A stretch of DNA of 64,000 nucleotides, taken from positions 2,383,957 through 2,447,956 of the forward strand of contig NZ_JAUSQL010000001.1 in the NCBI RefSeq assembly GCF_030811095.1. The letters run 5' to 3'. The DNA comes from Trueperella abortisuis. Lineage in GTDB: Bacteria; Actinomycetota; Actinomycetes; Actinomycetales; Actinomycetaceae. The notes beneath the pieces are model-generated. The model was not told the DNA's origin. It searched no databases and was given only the letters and a program-made list of their open reading frames with translations. Every line of letters begins with the position of its first letter. The stretch's first letter is position 1. The translations under genes and the position numbers were made by a program. Positions 54,986-63,957 of this stretch are shown piece after piece.

Positions 54986-56353
54986 CACACCAGGTCAGCT
55001 ACGAGATCCCGTGGGTCCGCCCCACCACCATGATCGAGCACCGGCTCGAGGTGCCGCTGTGCCACCCGGGTCTGGGCTACCGCTCCCCGCGCCCCGGGGC
55101 CACGATCCAGATCTTCGCCCGCGAATACGTGCGCGCGCGGCGGTGAGGACAAGCCACGCCTCGTCTTCTTCCAGGGCGGGCCGGGATTCGCCGGCACCCG
55201 CCAAACCACCGACTCCGGCTGGGTTGCCCGCGTTTTGGAGGACTACCGGCTCGTCATGCTTGACGAGCGCGGCACCGGCCAGTCCTGCGCGATCGACGCC
55301 GGCGTGCTCAGCGGCGTCGGTAGCCCGGAGCAGCAGGCCGACTACCTCGCCTGCTTCCGGCAGGATTCGATCGTCGCCGACGCCGAGGCGCTACGCCGCG
55401 CGCTCCAGGGCGATGAGCCGTGGGCCGCTCTCGGCCAGTCCTTCGGCGGCTTCTGCGTGACCACCTACCTCTCTCAGGCGCCCGGCGGGCTGAGTCGGGC
55501 CTTCATCACCGCCGGCCTTCCCTCCACGTGGCGCCACCCCGACGACGTCTACCGCCTCACCTACGCCCGCACCGAGGCGCGCAACGCCGAGTTCTTCGCG
55601 CGCTACCCCGAGGACGAGGAGACCTGCTGGCGCATCGTCGCCCACCTCGCAGACGCCGCCGCTGCCGGGCTGCCGGAGCGCCTGCCCACCGGCGAGCCGC
55701 TGACCGCCCGGCGCTTCCGGATGCTCGGCATCGGACTGGGGCATAGCTACGGCCTGGAGGCGCTGCACTACCTGTTGGAAGACCCGTTCGTGAAGGTCGC
55801 GGCGCCCGGCGGCGGTGGCGTGCGGCTGAGCTCTCGCTTCCTCGCCGCGGTCGGGGCCGAACTGAGTTACGGGCCGAACCCGCTGTACTGGGCGCTACAC
55901 GAGTCGATCTATCAGCAGCGCGGGCTCGCCCCGAATTGGTCCGCTCACCGGGTGCGCGGGGAGTTCCCGCAGTTCCGCCAGCCCGCACCCACCGCGAGCG
56001 CGGAGGCTGAGCTACGGGCCGAGGGCCACGGGTTCCGCTTCACCGGCGAACACGTCTTCCCCTGGCAGGGCGAGGAGGATCCCGCGTTGGCGCCCATGGC
56101 CGAGGCGGTGGGGATCCTCGCCGCCCGCGACGACCTGCCGGCCCTTCACGACCGCGCGGTTCTGGCCCGCAACACCGTGCCGGCCGCAGCATGGATCTAC
56201 CGGCCGGACATGTTCGTCCCCGTGCAGATCTGCCTGGAGACCGCCGCCGACATCGCCGGAATGAAGACCCTCATCTCCGAGGATTGGCATCACGACGCCC
56301 TGCGCACCCACGGCGCGGAGGTCATCGGCCCGCTCTTCGAGGCGCTGGCCTAG
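54982..56353 (+). pseudogene. pip: Proline iminopeptidase (alpha/beta hydrolase), frameshifted
   Basis: The first frame (GTG at 54982) encodes the N-terminal segment ending IQIFAREYVRARR and stops at 55144-55146. The rest of the enzyme continues in the next frame from about 55141 (GGEDKPRLVFFQGGPGFAG) to 56353. That part has the oxyanion GGPGF, LDERGTGQS, nucleophile GQSFGG and C-terminal SEDWHHD. One extra base in the GCGCGCGCGG run at 55131-55140 explains the break. Together the parts have the length and order of an intact prolyl aminopeptidase (about 455 residues). Either the gene is inactivated, or it is a sequence error in a GC repeat. An internal ATG at 55256 could give an inactive C-terminal fragment. 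Confidence 0.85.
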
Positions 56354-56467
56354 GCGCCCGCCGCCTTCTCCCGCGCCGTCCTAGGCGCCCGCGTCCGGCA
56401 TTTTCTTGCATGTGCCCCGGATTCACGACCTCTGTTGGCCGGAGGGGGTTCACGGTAGACTGGGGCA

Positions 56468-57274
56468 ATGGACATCCCTCAGCTTGGTTTTGGCACATAC
56501 AAGATCGACAACGACGCGGCACCCAAGGCCGTTGCCTCCGCGCTCGAGGTGGGCTATCGGCACATCGACACCGCGCAGATGTATGGAAACGAGGCCGGTG
56601 TGGGCCGGGCGCTCGCCGCCACCGACATCCCGCGCGAGGACATCTTCGTCACCACGAAGCTCAACACCCCCAACCACCGTCCCGACGACGTGCGGCGCAC
56701 CTTCGCCCAGTCTCTCGTGGATTTGCAGACCGACTACGTGGACCTCTTCCTCATTCATTGGCCGATGCCCATGTTCTACGGCGGGGACTTCATCACCACC
56801 TACCGCGTCATGGAGGAGTTCGTCGCCTCCGGGCAGGCGCGCGCGATCGGCGTGTCCAACTTCGAGGCCCACCACCTCGAAAAGCTGCTGTCCGGCACCT
56901 CGATTCTGCCGGCCGTCAACCAGATCGAGCTGCACCCCTACTTCAGCAACTCAGAGCTGGCGGCTTTCTGCTCCGAGCGGGAGATCGCCGTGGAGGCCTG
57001 GTCGCCGCTCGGCCGCGGCGGCGTGCTGGCCGACCCGGTGATCGGGGAGGTCGCCGCGGAGGCGGGCGCCACGCCGGCGCAGGTGGTGCTCGCCTGGCAC
57101 CTTGCCAAGGGCCACATCGCGATCCCGAAATCCGTACACGTGGAGCGCCAAAAGGAGAACTTCGCCGCCCAGGGTCTCACGCTGTCCGCGGAACAGATCG
57201 AGCGCATCGATGCGCTCAATAAGGGCGAACCCGGCCGCACGGGCAAGCACCCGGACGTCTTCGACCGCATGTAG
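56468..57274 (+). CDS. Aldo/keto reductase
   Basis: A 268-residue NADPH-dependent reductase of the AKR5-like (2,5-diketo-gluconate reductase type) group. The catalytic tetrad is visible: Asp in HIDTAQMY with the adjacent Tyr, Lys in TTKLNTPNH, His in FLIHWPMP. Reduces a carbonyl of unknown physiological substrate. The ATG lies 6 nt after TAGACT (56456-56461), leaderless layout. Confidence 0.92.
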   Translation: MDIPQLGFGTYKIDNDAAPKAVASALEVGYRHIDTAQMYGNEAGVGRALAATDIPREDIFVTTKLNTPNHRPDDVRRTFAQSLVDLQTDYVDLFLIHWPMPMFYGGDFITTYRVMEEFVASGQARAIGVSNFEAHHLEKLLSGTSILPAVNQIELHPYFSNSELAAFCSEREIAVEAWSPLGRGGVLADPVIGEVAAEAGATPAQVVLAWHLAKGHIAIPKSVHVERQKENFAAQGLTLSAEQIERIDALNKGEPGRTGKHPDVFDRM

Positions 57275-57354
57275 GTATTCCTCTTTGGGGCCGGCGGGGA
57301 CTAAAATCGTCTGGGCCGGCCGCGCAGATCGCGGCCACAGTTGAAAGGTTATCC

Positions 57355-58287
57355 ATGGTCACGTACGCGTACACGATTGCAGGTTCGGAAGCCACCGGCG
57401 GGGCGGGCTTCCAGGTGGATCTCAAGACGTTCCACGAGCTCGGTTGCTACGGCCTCGGCACGCTCACCTGCATCGTCTCCTTCGACCCGGAGGACAACTG
57501 GAACCACAAATTCGTCCCCATCGAGCCGGGCGTGATCCGCGATCAGATGCACGCCGCGATGGCTCATGCCGACCTCGACACGGTCAAGATCGGAATGCTC
57601 GGCACGATCCCCACGATCGACGCCGTCGCCGAGGGCCTCAAGAGCCAGGAGTGGAAGAACATCGTGCTTGACCCGGTCCTCATCTGCAAGGGCCAGGAGC
57701 CGGGCATGGCGCTGGACACGGACAACGCGTTGCGCGAGAAGATCCTCCCCCTCGCCACCGTCGCTACCCCGAACTACTTCGAGGCCTGCACGCTGGCGGG
57801 CATGGACAAGCTCGAAACCCTCGAGGACCTGGCCGAGGCCGCCATGCGGATCTCGAAGCTGGGCCCGAAGTACGTGGTGGTCAAAGGCGGCATGGACTTC
57901 CCGGGCCCGGACGCCGTCGACGTCCTGTGGGACGGCGAGGCCGCCCTCGCCTTCTCTGTCCCCAAGATCGGCAACTCCCGCGTCTCGGGCGCGGGCTGCA
58001 CCTTCGCCGCGGCGATCACCGCGGAGCTGGCGAAGGGCGCGGACATTCACAAGGCCGTGCGAGTGGCGAAGGACCTGGTCACCCAGGGTATCGACGCCCA
58101 GGTGAAGGCCAACACCCCGTTCTCCACGGTGTGGCAGGGCGCCTTCGAACCCAAGCAGGACGCCGACTACACCTACGCCGCCCAGATGGACTACTCGGAC
58201 GCCACCCCTGACGAGGGCGAGGGGTGCGGCGGCGACGGCAATTGCGACAGCTGCGGGGACGGCGGCTGCTGCAAGGAGGCCAAGTAG
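57355..58287 (+). CDS. PdxK/ThiD-like pyridoxal or hydroxymethylpyrimidine kinase with Cys-rich tail
   Basis: A 310-residue ribokinase-fold kinase. It opens TIAGSEATGGAGFQVD and has the ATP/anion-hole sequence VSGAGCTFAAAI near residue 215, the family signature of pyridoxine/HMP kinases. The last ~20 residues form an unusual acidic, cysteine-rich tail (GCGGDGNCDSCGDGGCC), which could bind metal. GAAAGG precedes the ATG; TAAAAT at 57302-57307 is a plausible -10. The HD hydrolase gene starts 1 bp after its stop, so the two are coupled. Confidence 0.85.
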   Translation: MVTYAYTIAGSEATGGAGFQVDLKTFHELGCYGLGTLTCIVSFDPEDNWNHKFVPIEPGVIRDQMHAAMAHADLDTVKIGMLGTIPTIDAVAEGLKSQEWKNIVLDPVLICKGQEPGMALDTDNALREKILPLATVATPNYFEACTLAGMDKLETLEDLAEAAMRISKLGPKYVVVKGGMDFPGPDAVDVLWDGEAALAFSVPKIGNSRVSGAGCTFAAAITAELAKGADIHKAVRVAKDLVTQGIDAQVKANTPFSTVWQGAFEPKQDADYTYAAQMDYSDATPDEGEGCGGDGNCDSCGDGGCCKEAK

Positions 58288-58288
58288 C

Positions 58289-58960
58289 ATGTTTCCGGAC
58301 CTGTCGGCCGCCAGGGCGTTCCTGCGTGAGCACCTGGCCGCCGCACCCGCGTCCGAGGCCTCGCGCCGCTACCGCTACGAGCACTGCCTAAGGGTGGCCC
58401 GCATCGGCCGCCGGGTCGCGCTTGAGTCCGGCCTCGACGCCGACGCACTCGAGCTGGGTTGCCTGCTCCACGACGTCGGGAAGTACGACGCCGCCGTGCC
58501 GGTCGACCACGGCCGGGCGGGCGCGCTCGTCGTGAAGGAATTCTTCGACGGCCTGGGCTTTCGTGGCGAGGCGGCCGAGGAGGTCGTGCAGGGCATCGCG
58601 ATGCACGTGGACGGTAGCTTCAACCCGCGCGAGGACGGGGACGGCACCGGCGCCGACGCGCGCGGCCGAGCCTACCTCGCCTTCACGCGCGAGCCGGGCC
58701 TGGTGGCGAGGTCGATCGGGGACTGCGACAACGTGGACCGCTTCAGCACCTACCGCATCGCGGACACCTTGAGGTACGTGGACTTCATGGGCAAGTCGAC
58801 GGGCGAGCAGGTTGCGTTCATCGAGGCCTACCTCGAGGGTCTGCGCGCCCAGTACAACTACGAGTGCGCCACCAAGACCGCCCATGAGCTGTGGATCACG
58901 AATCTGGACTACCAATGGAACTTCTTTACTAGACTATCGACGGAAATCACCGAAAGGTGA
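58289..58960 (+). CDS. HD domain phosphohydrolase
   Basis: A 223-residue protein with an HD metal-dependent phosphohydrolase domain (about 25-150). It has the first histidine in YEHCLRVARIG, HD in CLLHDVGKYD, and the later aspartate in GDCDNVDRF. It could be a nucleotidase or cyclic nucleotide hydrolase; substrate unknown. The start overlaps the kinase gene's end region and is translationally coupled, with AAGGAGG at 58274-58280. Confidence 0.85.
   Translation: MFPDLSAARAFLREHLAAAPASEASRRYRYEHCLRVARIGRRVALESGLDADALELGCLLHDVGKYDAAVPVDHGRAGALVVKEFFDGLGFRGEAAEEVVQGIAMHVDGSFNPREDGDGTGADARGRAYLAFTREPGLVARSIGDCDNVDRFSTYRIADTLRYVDFMGKSTGEQVAFIEAYLEGLRAQYNYECATKTAHELWITNLDYQWNFFTRLSTEITER
58947..58960. 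promoter_or_regulatory. Palindrome TCACC-GAAA-GGTGA before the FadR-type gene
   Basis: A perfect 5-bp dyad covering the HD gene stop, 25 bp before the GntR start codon and 12 bp after a TAGACT (58930-58935) that could be its -10. It might be an autoregulatory site, but differs from the ACCTCAGAGGT boxes. Confidence 0.4.
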
Positions 58961-58984
58961 CGTTGTCTTGACGAAAGGTGCTTT

Positions 58985-59686
58985 GTGAGCACAGACCTGG
59001 TCCATCGCGCGATCGACGACATTCTGCGCCGCATATCGAGCGGGCAGTTCCCGGCCGGCTCCGCCCTGCCCCCGGAGGACGAGCTGGCCAACCTCCTGAA
59101 GGTTTCGCGCCTGACGATGCGCGAGGCGGTGAAGGTCTTGAAGGATCGCCGCGTGCTCGACGTCATCCACGGGCGGGGCACGTTCGTGTTGCCGCTAGAG
59201 GAGTGGACGGATCTGTCCAGCATCGCCACGTTGCTCACCGATCGTGTCAGCCCCAAGGAGCTCGGCCTGCAGCTGACCCAGGTGCGTAGGATGCTCGAGG
59301 TCGGGGCGGCGGGCCTCGCGGCGGGCAACCGCAGCGAGGAGGACCTCGCCCGCCTCGAGCAGGACCTTCGCGCCTACGAGGAGGCGCACGACGCCGACGA
59401 CGTCGAGGCTGCACTCAATTCGGACCTCGCCTTTCACCGGCATATTTTGGCGGCCTCGGGCAACCCCTTCGTCGGGGCGATCATGCAGCCCTTGCAGGCC
59501 ACGCTCTCCCTGTCGCGGCGTCACACCTCGGCGCTGCCAGACGTACGTGAGCGGGCTCAGGCCCATCATCGCAAGATCTTCGAGGCTATTGCCGCGGGCA
59601 GGGCGGACGAGGCGAAGAACGCGATGCGCGCCCACATGACGCAGACGGCGAACGACATCGCCAGCCTTCCGGACTCGACGGACTGA
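58985..59686 (+). CDS. GntR family regulator, FadR subfamily (FCD domain)
   Basis: A 233-residue regulator. The N-terminal winged helix (about 5-70) has PAGSALPPEDELANLLKVSRLTMREAVKVL. The C-terminal FCD domain is about 85-220, with helices containing the metal/ligand residues in NSDLAFHRHILAASGN and RERAQAHHRKIFEAI. FCD regulators usually sense organic acids or sugar acids. It is convergent with the cyclase gene. It is the best candidate in this window for binding ACCTCAGAGGT at the acid-sugar and cyclase promoters (inference). Confidence 0.93.
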   Translation: MSTDLVHRAIDDILRRISSGQFPAGSALPPEDELANLLKVSRLTMREAVKVLKDRRVLDVIHGRGTFVLPLEEWTDLSSIATLLTDRVSPKELGLQLTQVRRMLEVGAAGLAAGNRSEEDLARLEQDLRAYEEAHDADDVEAALNSDLAFHRHILAASGNPFVGAIMQPLQATLSLSRRHTSALPDVRERAQAHHRKIFEAIAAGRADEAKNAMRAHMTQTANDIASLPDSTD

Positions 59687-59724
59687 CGTCGGGCACTCGC
59701 GCCCTGTTGGGGCACCCGACGAAC

Positions 59725-59753
59725 GCGGGCGGCTGGAGATCCCAGCCGCCCGC
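59725..59753. terminator. Convergent hairpin between the GntR and cyclase genes
   Basis: A GCGGGCGGCTGG stem (12 bp) with a 5-nt loop, preceded by a weaker CGTCGGG/CCCGACG dyad. It could end transcription from both sides; no T-tract. Confidence 0.55.
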
Positions 59754-59800
59754 GCGATGTCGTGCCGCCAAACCGGCGTGATCGCCTCGTCTGCGATCGC

Positions 59801-60487
59801 CTAGTCCTCGACCCACGCCATGACGTTGACCGGCGCCGAGTCCACCTCCGCCACGCGCAGCGGGCCGAGGGTGACGCACCTAATCTTCTTGTCTCCCAAC
59901 GCCTGGAGGGCCATGTCCTCGATCGCGCAGATGACGTGGTCGGTGTAGTTGCCCAGGAGCCAGTGGTGCGCCTCGGGGCCGTAGTCGTTCGTCGGGGACG
60001 CGACCGACAGCCAGTCCATCCCCAGGCAGTCGAGCTTCGGGAACTCCTCGTTGAGCCACTTGCACAGGTCGGGGTGCAGCGAGACGCCACGGTTCGTGTA
60101 CGTGTCGGGGTCCGTGTGCTTGAGCTCCTCGAAACCGGTGCGGATGAGGAGAAGACGCTTGTCCGCGAGCTCGTCCGCGTAAGGTTCGAGGTCCTCCTTC
60201 ATCACGACCTCCGCTGGGCCGTTTCGGTGCGGCAGGTCGACCACGAGCACCTCGTGGCCCTCGTAGGCGAACTTTTCGATGGGTAGGTCCGCGAAGTTCG
60301 TACCCGTCGAGTTGAAGTGGTGTGGGCCGTCCATGTGGGTGGCAAAGTGGTTGGGCAGGTGCATCATGTAGGAGTTGAAGGGCTTTCCCTCCTCGCTGCG
60401 AACCGAGTCCGGCTCGACGGTGAGGACGGGTTCGCCGGGGAACGCTCCGTCGTTGGGATTCAGCACGTGTGACAAATGAATGAACAT
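59801..60487 (-). CDS. Cyclase/kynurenine formamidase family hydrolase
   Basis: A 228-residue metal-dependent hydrolase of the cyclase family. The metal-binding motif is HFATHMDGPHHF (about 47-58), the family's HxGTHxDxPxH pattern with Ala-Thr in place of Gly-Thr; further ligands are toward the middle. Candidate roles are a formamidase or an organic-acid lactone/amide hydrolase. GGAGAA precedes the ATG at 60485-60487. Its promoter holds ACCTCAGAGGT between the -35 and -10 elements, shared with the C4 acid-sugar operon. Confidence 0.85.
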   Translation of the reverse strand: MFIHLSHVLNPNDGAFPGEPVLTVEPDSVRSEEGKPFNSYMMHLPNHFATHMDGPHHFNSTGTNFADLPIEKFAYEGHEVLVVDLPHRNGPAEVVMKEDLEPYADELADKRLLLIRTGFEELKHTDPDTYTNRGVSLHPDLCKWLNEEFPKLDCLGMDWLSVASPTNDYGPEAHHWLLGNYTDHVICAIEDMALQALGDKKIRCVTLGPLRVAEVDSAPVNVMAWVED

Positions 60488-60536
60488 CGTTGTTCTCCGC
60501 TTTCGTCGATTCGGTGAATACGGCGAGTCTATAATT

Positions 60537-60552
60537 CTCAGACCTCAGAGGT
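60537..60552. promoter_or_regulatory. Operator in the cyclase gene promoter
   Basis: Carries the palindrome GACCTC-A-GAGGTC (60541-60553). On the minus strand it lies between -35 TTGACC (60555-60550) and -10 TATAGA (60533-60528, 16-bp spacer), so binding would block transcription. It matches the site at 24874-24889. Confidence 0.7.
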
Positions 60553-60623
60553 CAAGGGTTTTTCTGCGCCTTGACAGCTCTTCCCGGGCGGGGCGCATTG
60601 TGTGGTGGCGTGGGCAGACGAGG

Positions 60624-61913
60624 CTACATCCCCACCATCTTCTCGTTGGCCTGCACGGTCCACTCGGCGTGGATGCCGGGCAGGTATTTGGAGAAGTGGA
60701 GGCGCAACCTCATGCCCTTCGTGGTGAAGTAAGCCAGGATCCCCAGCACCGTGATGAGGTTGAGACCGCCGCCCACCAACAGCGTGGAGCGCGGCCCGAA
60801 GGCGTCGCCGAGCCAGCCGACGATCGGCGCGCCCAGCGGCGTTCCCCCCAGGAAGATCGCCATGTAGATCGCCATCACTCGCCCCCGGAACAGCGGGTCG
60901 GAGCTCATTTGGACGGCAGCATTCGCGCTGGTCATCACGGTCAGCGCGAAGAAACCGGCGGGCACCAGCAAGATCGAGTACGCCAGGTAGCTCGGCGTGA
61001 ATGCCAGCCCGATCGTCGCCACAGAAAACGCCATGAGCGAGATGAGGATCGTGCGCAGGCGCGGGTGCTGCCGCCGCGCCGCCATCAGCGCCCCCGCGAG
61101 CGTGCCGATCGCCATGATCGTGCCCAACAGCCCATACTCGCCCGAGCCCTTACCGAAAACCTCGGTGGCCATCGTCGCGTTGTAAATCTGGAAGTTCATA
61201 CCAAACGTGCCCAGCATAAACACGATGACCAGCAGCACGATGATGTCCGGCTTCGACTTCACGTAGCGGAAACCGCCCCGGATGGCGCCCTTCTTCTCCG
61301 CACGCGGGGAAGGGTGCAACTCGGAGGTCTTCATCGCGATCAGCGCCCAGAACATGCCCACGAACGACAGGGCGTTGATGAGGAGCGCCGGGGCGACGTC
61401 GTCGTTGAAGGCGGCGATCAAGAAACCCGCCAGTCCCGGGCCGATGAGGCGAGCGGCGTTAAACGACGTCGAGTTGAGCCCAACCGCGTTCGCGAGCCGA
61501 TCCTGCGAGACGATCTCCGGGACGAAAGCCTGGCGGGCGGGGTTGTCGAAGGCCACCACAAGGCCCTGCATGAACGCGAGCGCATAGATGTGCCAGAGCT
61601 GCACGACGCCCGTGTACACCACCAGCCACATCGCCACCGCGTTCAGCATGAGCAGAAGCTGGGTGACCATGAGGACCTTGCGCTTGTCCAACCGATCCAC
61701 GATGCCGCCCGCGTAGGGGGCGAGGAACGGAATCGCGAGGAACTGCAACGCCGTGACGAAGCCGAGGGCGGAGGAAGAGCCGGCCGTCAGTTCCGTCAGT
61801 ACCAGCCAATCCTGGGCGACTCGGAAGATCCACGTGCCGACATTCGACACCAGCGCCCCGGCAAAAAAGTACCTGTAATTCCTGACCTCAAACGACTCAA
61901 ACGTGCGCGACAT
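60624..61913 (-). CDS. MFS transporter (EntS-like exporter)
   Basis: A 429-residue major facilitator protein of the MFS_3 type with about 12 membrane segments. The loop after segment 2 is GGIVDRLDKRKVL, the family motif A position. Such proteins export siderophores or drugs; the substrate is not defined. AAGGAG precedes the ATG at 61911-61913. Confidence 0.9.
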   Translation of the reverse strand: MSRTFESFEVRNYRYFFAGALVSNVGTWIFRVAQDWLVLTELTAGSSSALGFVTALQFLAIPFLAPYAGGIVDRLDKRKVLMVTQLLLMLNAVAMWLVVYTGVVQLWHIYALAFMQGLVVAFDNPARQAFVPEIVSQDRLANAVGLNSTSFNAARLIGPGLAGFLIAAFNDDVAPALLINALSFVGMFWALIAMKTSELHPSPRAEKKGAIRGGFRYVKSKPDIIVLLVIVFMLGTFGMNFQIYNATMATEVFGKGSGEYGLLGTIMAIGTLAGALMAARRQHPRLRTILISLMAFSVATIGLAFTPSYLAYSILLVPAGFFALTVMTSANAAVQMSSDPLFRGRVMAIYMAIFLGGTPLGAPIVGWLGDAFGPRSTLLVGGGLNLITVLGILAYFTTKGMRLRLHFSKYLPGIHAEWTVQANEKMVGM

Positions 61914-62057
61914 GCACCATCTCCTTAAAGGACAAGGTTAATGAACCCCTGCGGGGATGTCTATCGCACGCGTCACCCGCACTTCGCCGCCCTGACACCG
62001 AGCCCGCCGAGCCGGGCTGCCCGCGCCGTCTCGGCCCGGACCCCTCCCCGGCCCGGG

Positions 62058-63392
62058 CTACTCCCCGCCGAAGTTCGCGAAGCGCGTGTAGTTGCCCTGG
62101 AAGGCGAGCTCGACCTTCGCGGTCGGGCCGGAGCGGTTCTTACCCACGATCACCTCGGCGGGCGGGGTGTTAAGCGAACCGTCCTCGGCCTGGGGGCGGT
62201 TGATGAGCAGGACGACGTCGGCGTCCTGCTCGAGCGATCCGGACTCGCGCAGGTCGGAGACTTGCGGGGTCTTGTCGTTGCGCTGCTCGGGATTTCGGTT
62301 GAGCTGGGCGATGGCGATGATGGGGACGTCGAGCTCCTTGGCGAGCAGCTTGATGGAGCGGGAGAACTCGGAGACCTCCTGCTGGCGGGACTCGGGAGTG
62401 CGCCCGCCGGACGTCAGTAGCTGGAGGTAATCGATGACGACGAGCTCCACCCCGTGCTGCTGGCGCATCCGGCGCGCCTTGGCGCGGATCTCCATCATGG
62501 TGAGGTTGGGCGAGTCGTCCACGTAGAGCGGGCCCTCCGCGATCCGGGCGAGCGTGGTGGAGATGCGCTCCCACTGGTTCTGCCGAATGTCGCCGGAGAT
62601 GAGCGCGGATAGCGGGATCTCACCCTCGGCGGCGAGCACACGCATGGCAAGCTCGGTTCGCCCCATCTCGAGGGAGAAGAAGGCAACCGGCTTGTTCTCA
62701 CGGAAGGCGATGTGCCGGCAAAAATCCATGGCGATGGTGGTCTTGCCCATGCCCGGTCGGGCGGCCACGATGATCATCTGGCCCGGTCGCAGGCCGTTGA
62801 GGACGCCGTCAAGCTCGTGGAATCCGGTGGCTAGCCCGGACACCTTCCCGTCGCGGCTCGCGTTGGTCTCCAACTCTTCGATGAGCCCGGGCACGATCTC
62901 GCGGAACGCGGTGTAGTCGGACTTCGTGCGCGACTCCGTCATCTGGAAGACCTCGGACTGGGCCATGTTGACCAGCTCGACGACGTCGGCGCCGTCCGTC
63001 GTATAGCCCAGCTGGGTGATGCGCGTGCCAACCTCGATCAGGGCGCGGAGCTGGGCCTGCTCGTGGACGATGCGGGCGTAGTAGGAGGTGTTCGCGGCGG
63101 TGGGCACGCCGTTGACGAGGTCGAAGATGTAGGTGCGCCCGCCGACACGCTCGAGTTCGCCGCGCCGGGAGATCTCCGCGGCCACCGTGATGGCGTCGGC
63201 CGGCTCGCCCTTGCTGAACAGGTCGAGGATGGCGTCATAGATGGCGGTGTGCGCGGGGCGATAGAAGTCGCCTCCCTGCAGGATTTCGAGGACGTCCGCG
63301 ATCGCGTCCTTGTTAATCATCATTCCACCCAGCACCGATCGCTCCGCCTCGATGTCCTGCGGCGGCACGCGGTCAAACCCAGCCTCGCCCAC
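62058..63392 (-). CDS. dnaB: Replicative DNA helicase DnaB
   Basis: The 444-residue hexameric replicative helicase. The N-terminal DnaB_N domain has PPQDIEAERSVLGGMM (about 9-24). The RecA-type C-terminal domain has Walker A AARPGMGKTT (near 208) and Walker B LVVIDYLQLL (near 310), and no intein interrupts it. Starts with GTG behind AAGGAGG. A cluster of DnaA boxes lies upstream at 63615-63806. Confidence 0.97.
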   Translation of the reverse strand: MGEAGFDRVPPQDIEAERSVLGGMMINKDAIADVLEILQGGDFYRPAHTAIYDAILDLFSKGEPADAITVAAEISRRGELERVGGRTYIFDLVNGVPTAANTSYYARIVHEQAQLRALIEVGTRITQLGYTTDGADVVELVNMAQSEVFQMTESRTKSDYTAFREIVPGLIEELETNASRDGKVSGLATGFHELDGVLNGLRPGQMIIVAARPGMGKTTIAMDFCRHIAFRENKPVAFFSLEMGRTELAMRVLAAEGEIPLSALISGDIRQNQWERISTTLARIAEGPLYVDDSPNLTMMEIRAKARRMRQQHGVELVVIDYLQLLTSGGRTPESRQQEVSEFSRSIKLLAKELDVPIIAIAQLNRNPEQRNDKTPQVSDLRESGSLEQDADVVLLINRPQAEDGSLNTPPAEVIVGKNRSGPTAKVELAFQGNYTRFANFGGE

Positions 63393-63957
63393 GGTCCCTC
63401 CTTCACTCTCTGTTAGACCTTACCTGCCGCGGGCGGCTCGCGCGTAACCCTTGCACGTGCGCTCGGTTGCGGGGCGCACGTGTTCTCGCTCGCACGCCGA
63501 CGCCGGCCACGCGCGCACGTCCAAATCGGGCTGCGCGATCGCGCCTCATCGGGCTGGTTCGCCGCCGCGCCTCCGGTTGCGTTGTCAAATCGCGGCCGAG
63601 CACCGAGCCGCACGTTGTCCACAGGTTTCGAGAAATCCTGTGGCTTGTTGAAGAAATTCGGTGGATACTCGCGGGGTGTCTGTGGAGGGAGCGGGGAGAA
63701 CCACCCCATGTTATCCACACCGTTACACACATTCGCTGAGAACTGTGGACAGCCGGGCGGTTTTCGGCGAGATTTCCTCAACAGATCTGTCCACAGCCGT
63801 GGATAAGCGCTCTGAGTGTCGACAGGTTTTTCCGTTGCCCTTGTCGCGATACTTGAAGGACACACCGGGGGCGTGGGCCGAGCGCGTCTCGCGAGCGCAC
63901 CCCGGGCTAAGCTCCCCAGACCTGCGGTATTCTTGAAAGACAAGTAGGGAGGAATCA
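63393..63957. other. Intergenic region with DnaA-box cluster
   Basis: 565 bp between dnaB and the next gene, with no supported ORF. It contains five DnaA-box-like 9-mers (see separate entry) and several imperfect dyads around 63650-63830. Confidence 0.7.
63615..63806. promoter_or_regulatory. Cluster of five DnaA boxes
   Basis: TTGTCCACA at 63615-63623 and TTATCCACA at 63711-63719 (plus strand, perfect); CTGTCCACA at 63787-63795 (plus, one mismatch); TGTGGACAG at 63744-63752 (minus, one mismatch); CGTGGATAA at 63798-63806 (minus, one mismatch). Five sites in 192 bp is far more than expected by chance. It may be part of an origin or a DnaA-responsive control region for dnaB. Confidence 0.7.

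Noticed and set aside
60480..61928. 482-codon open frame on the plus strand
   Set aside because: Antisense to the MFS gene, with Arg/His/Gln-rich low-complexity product and no family similarity.
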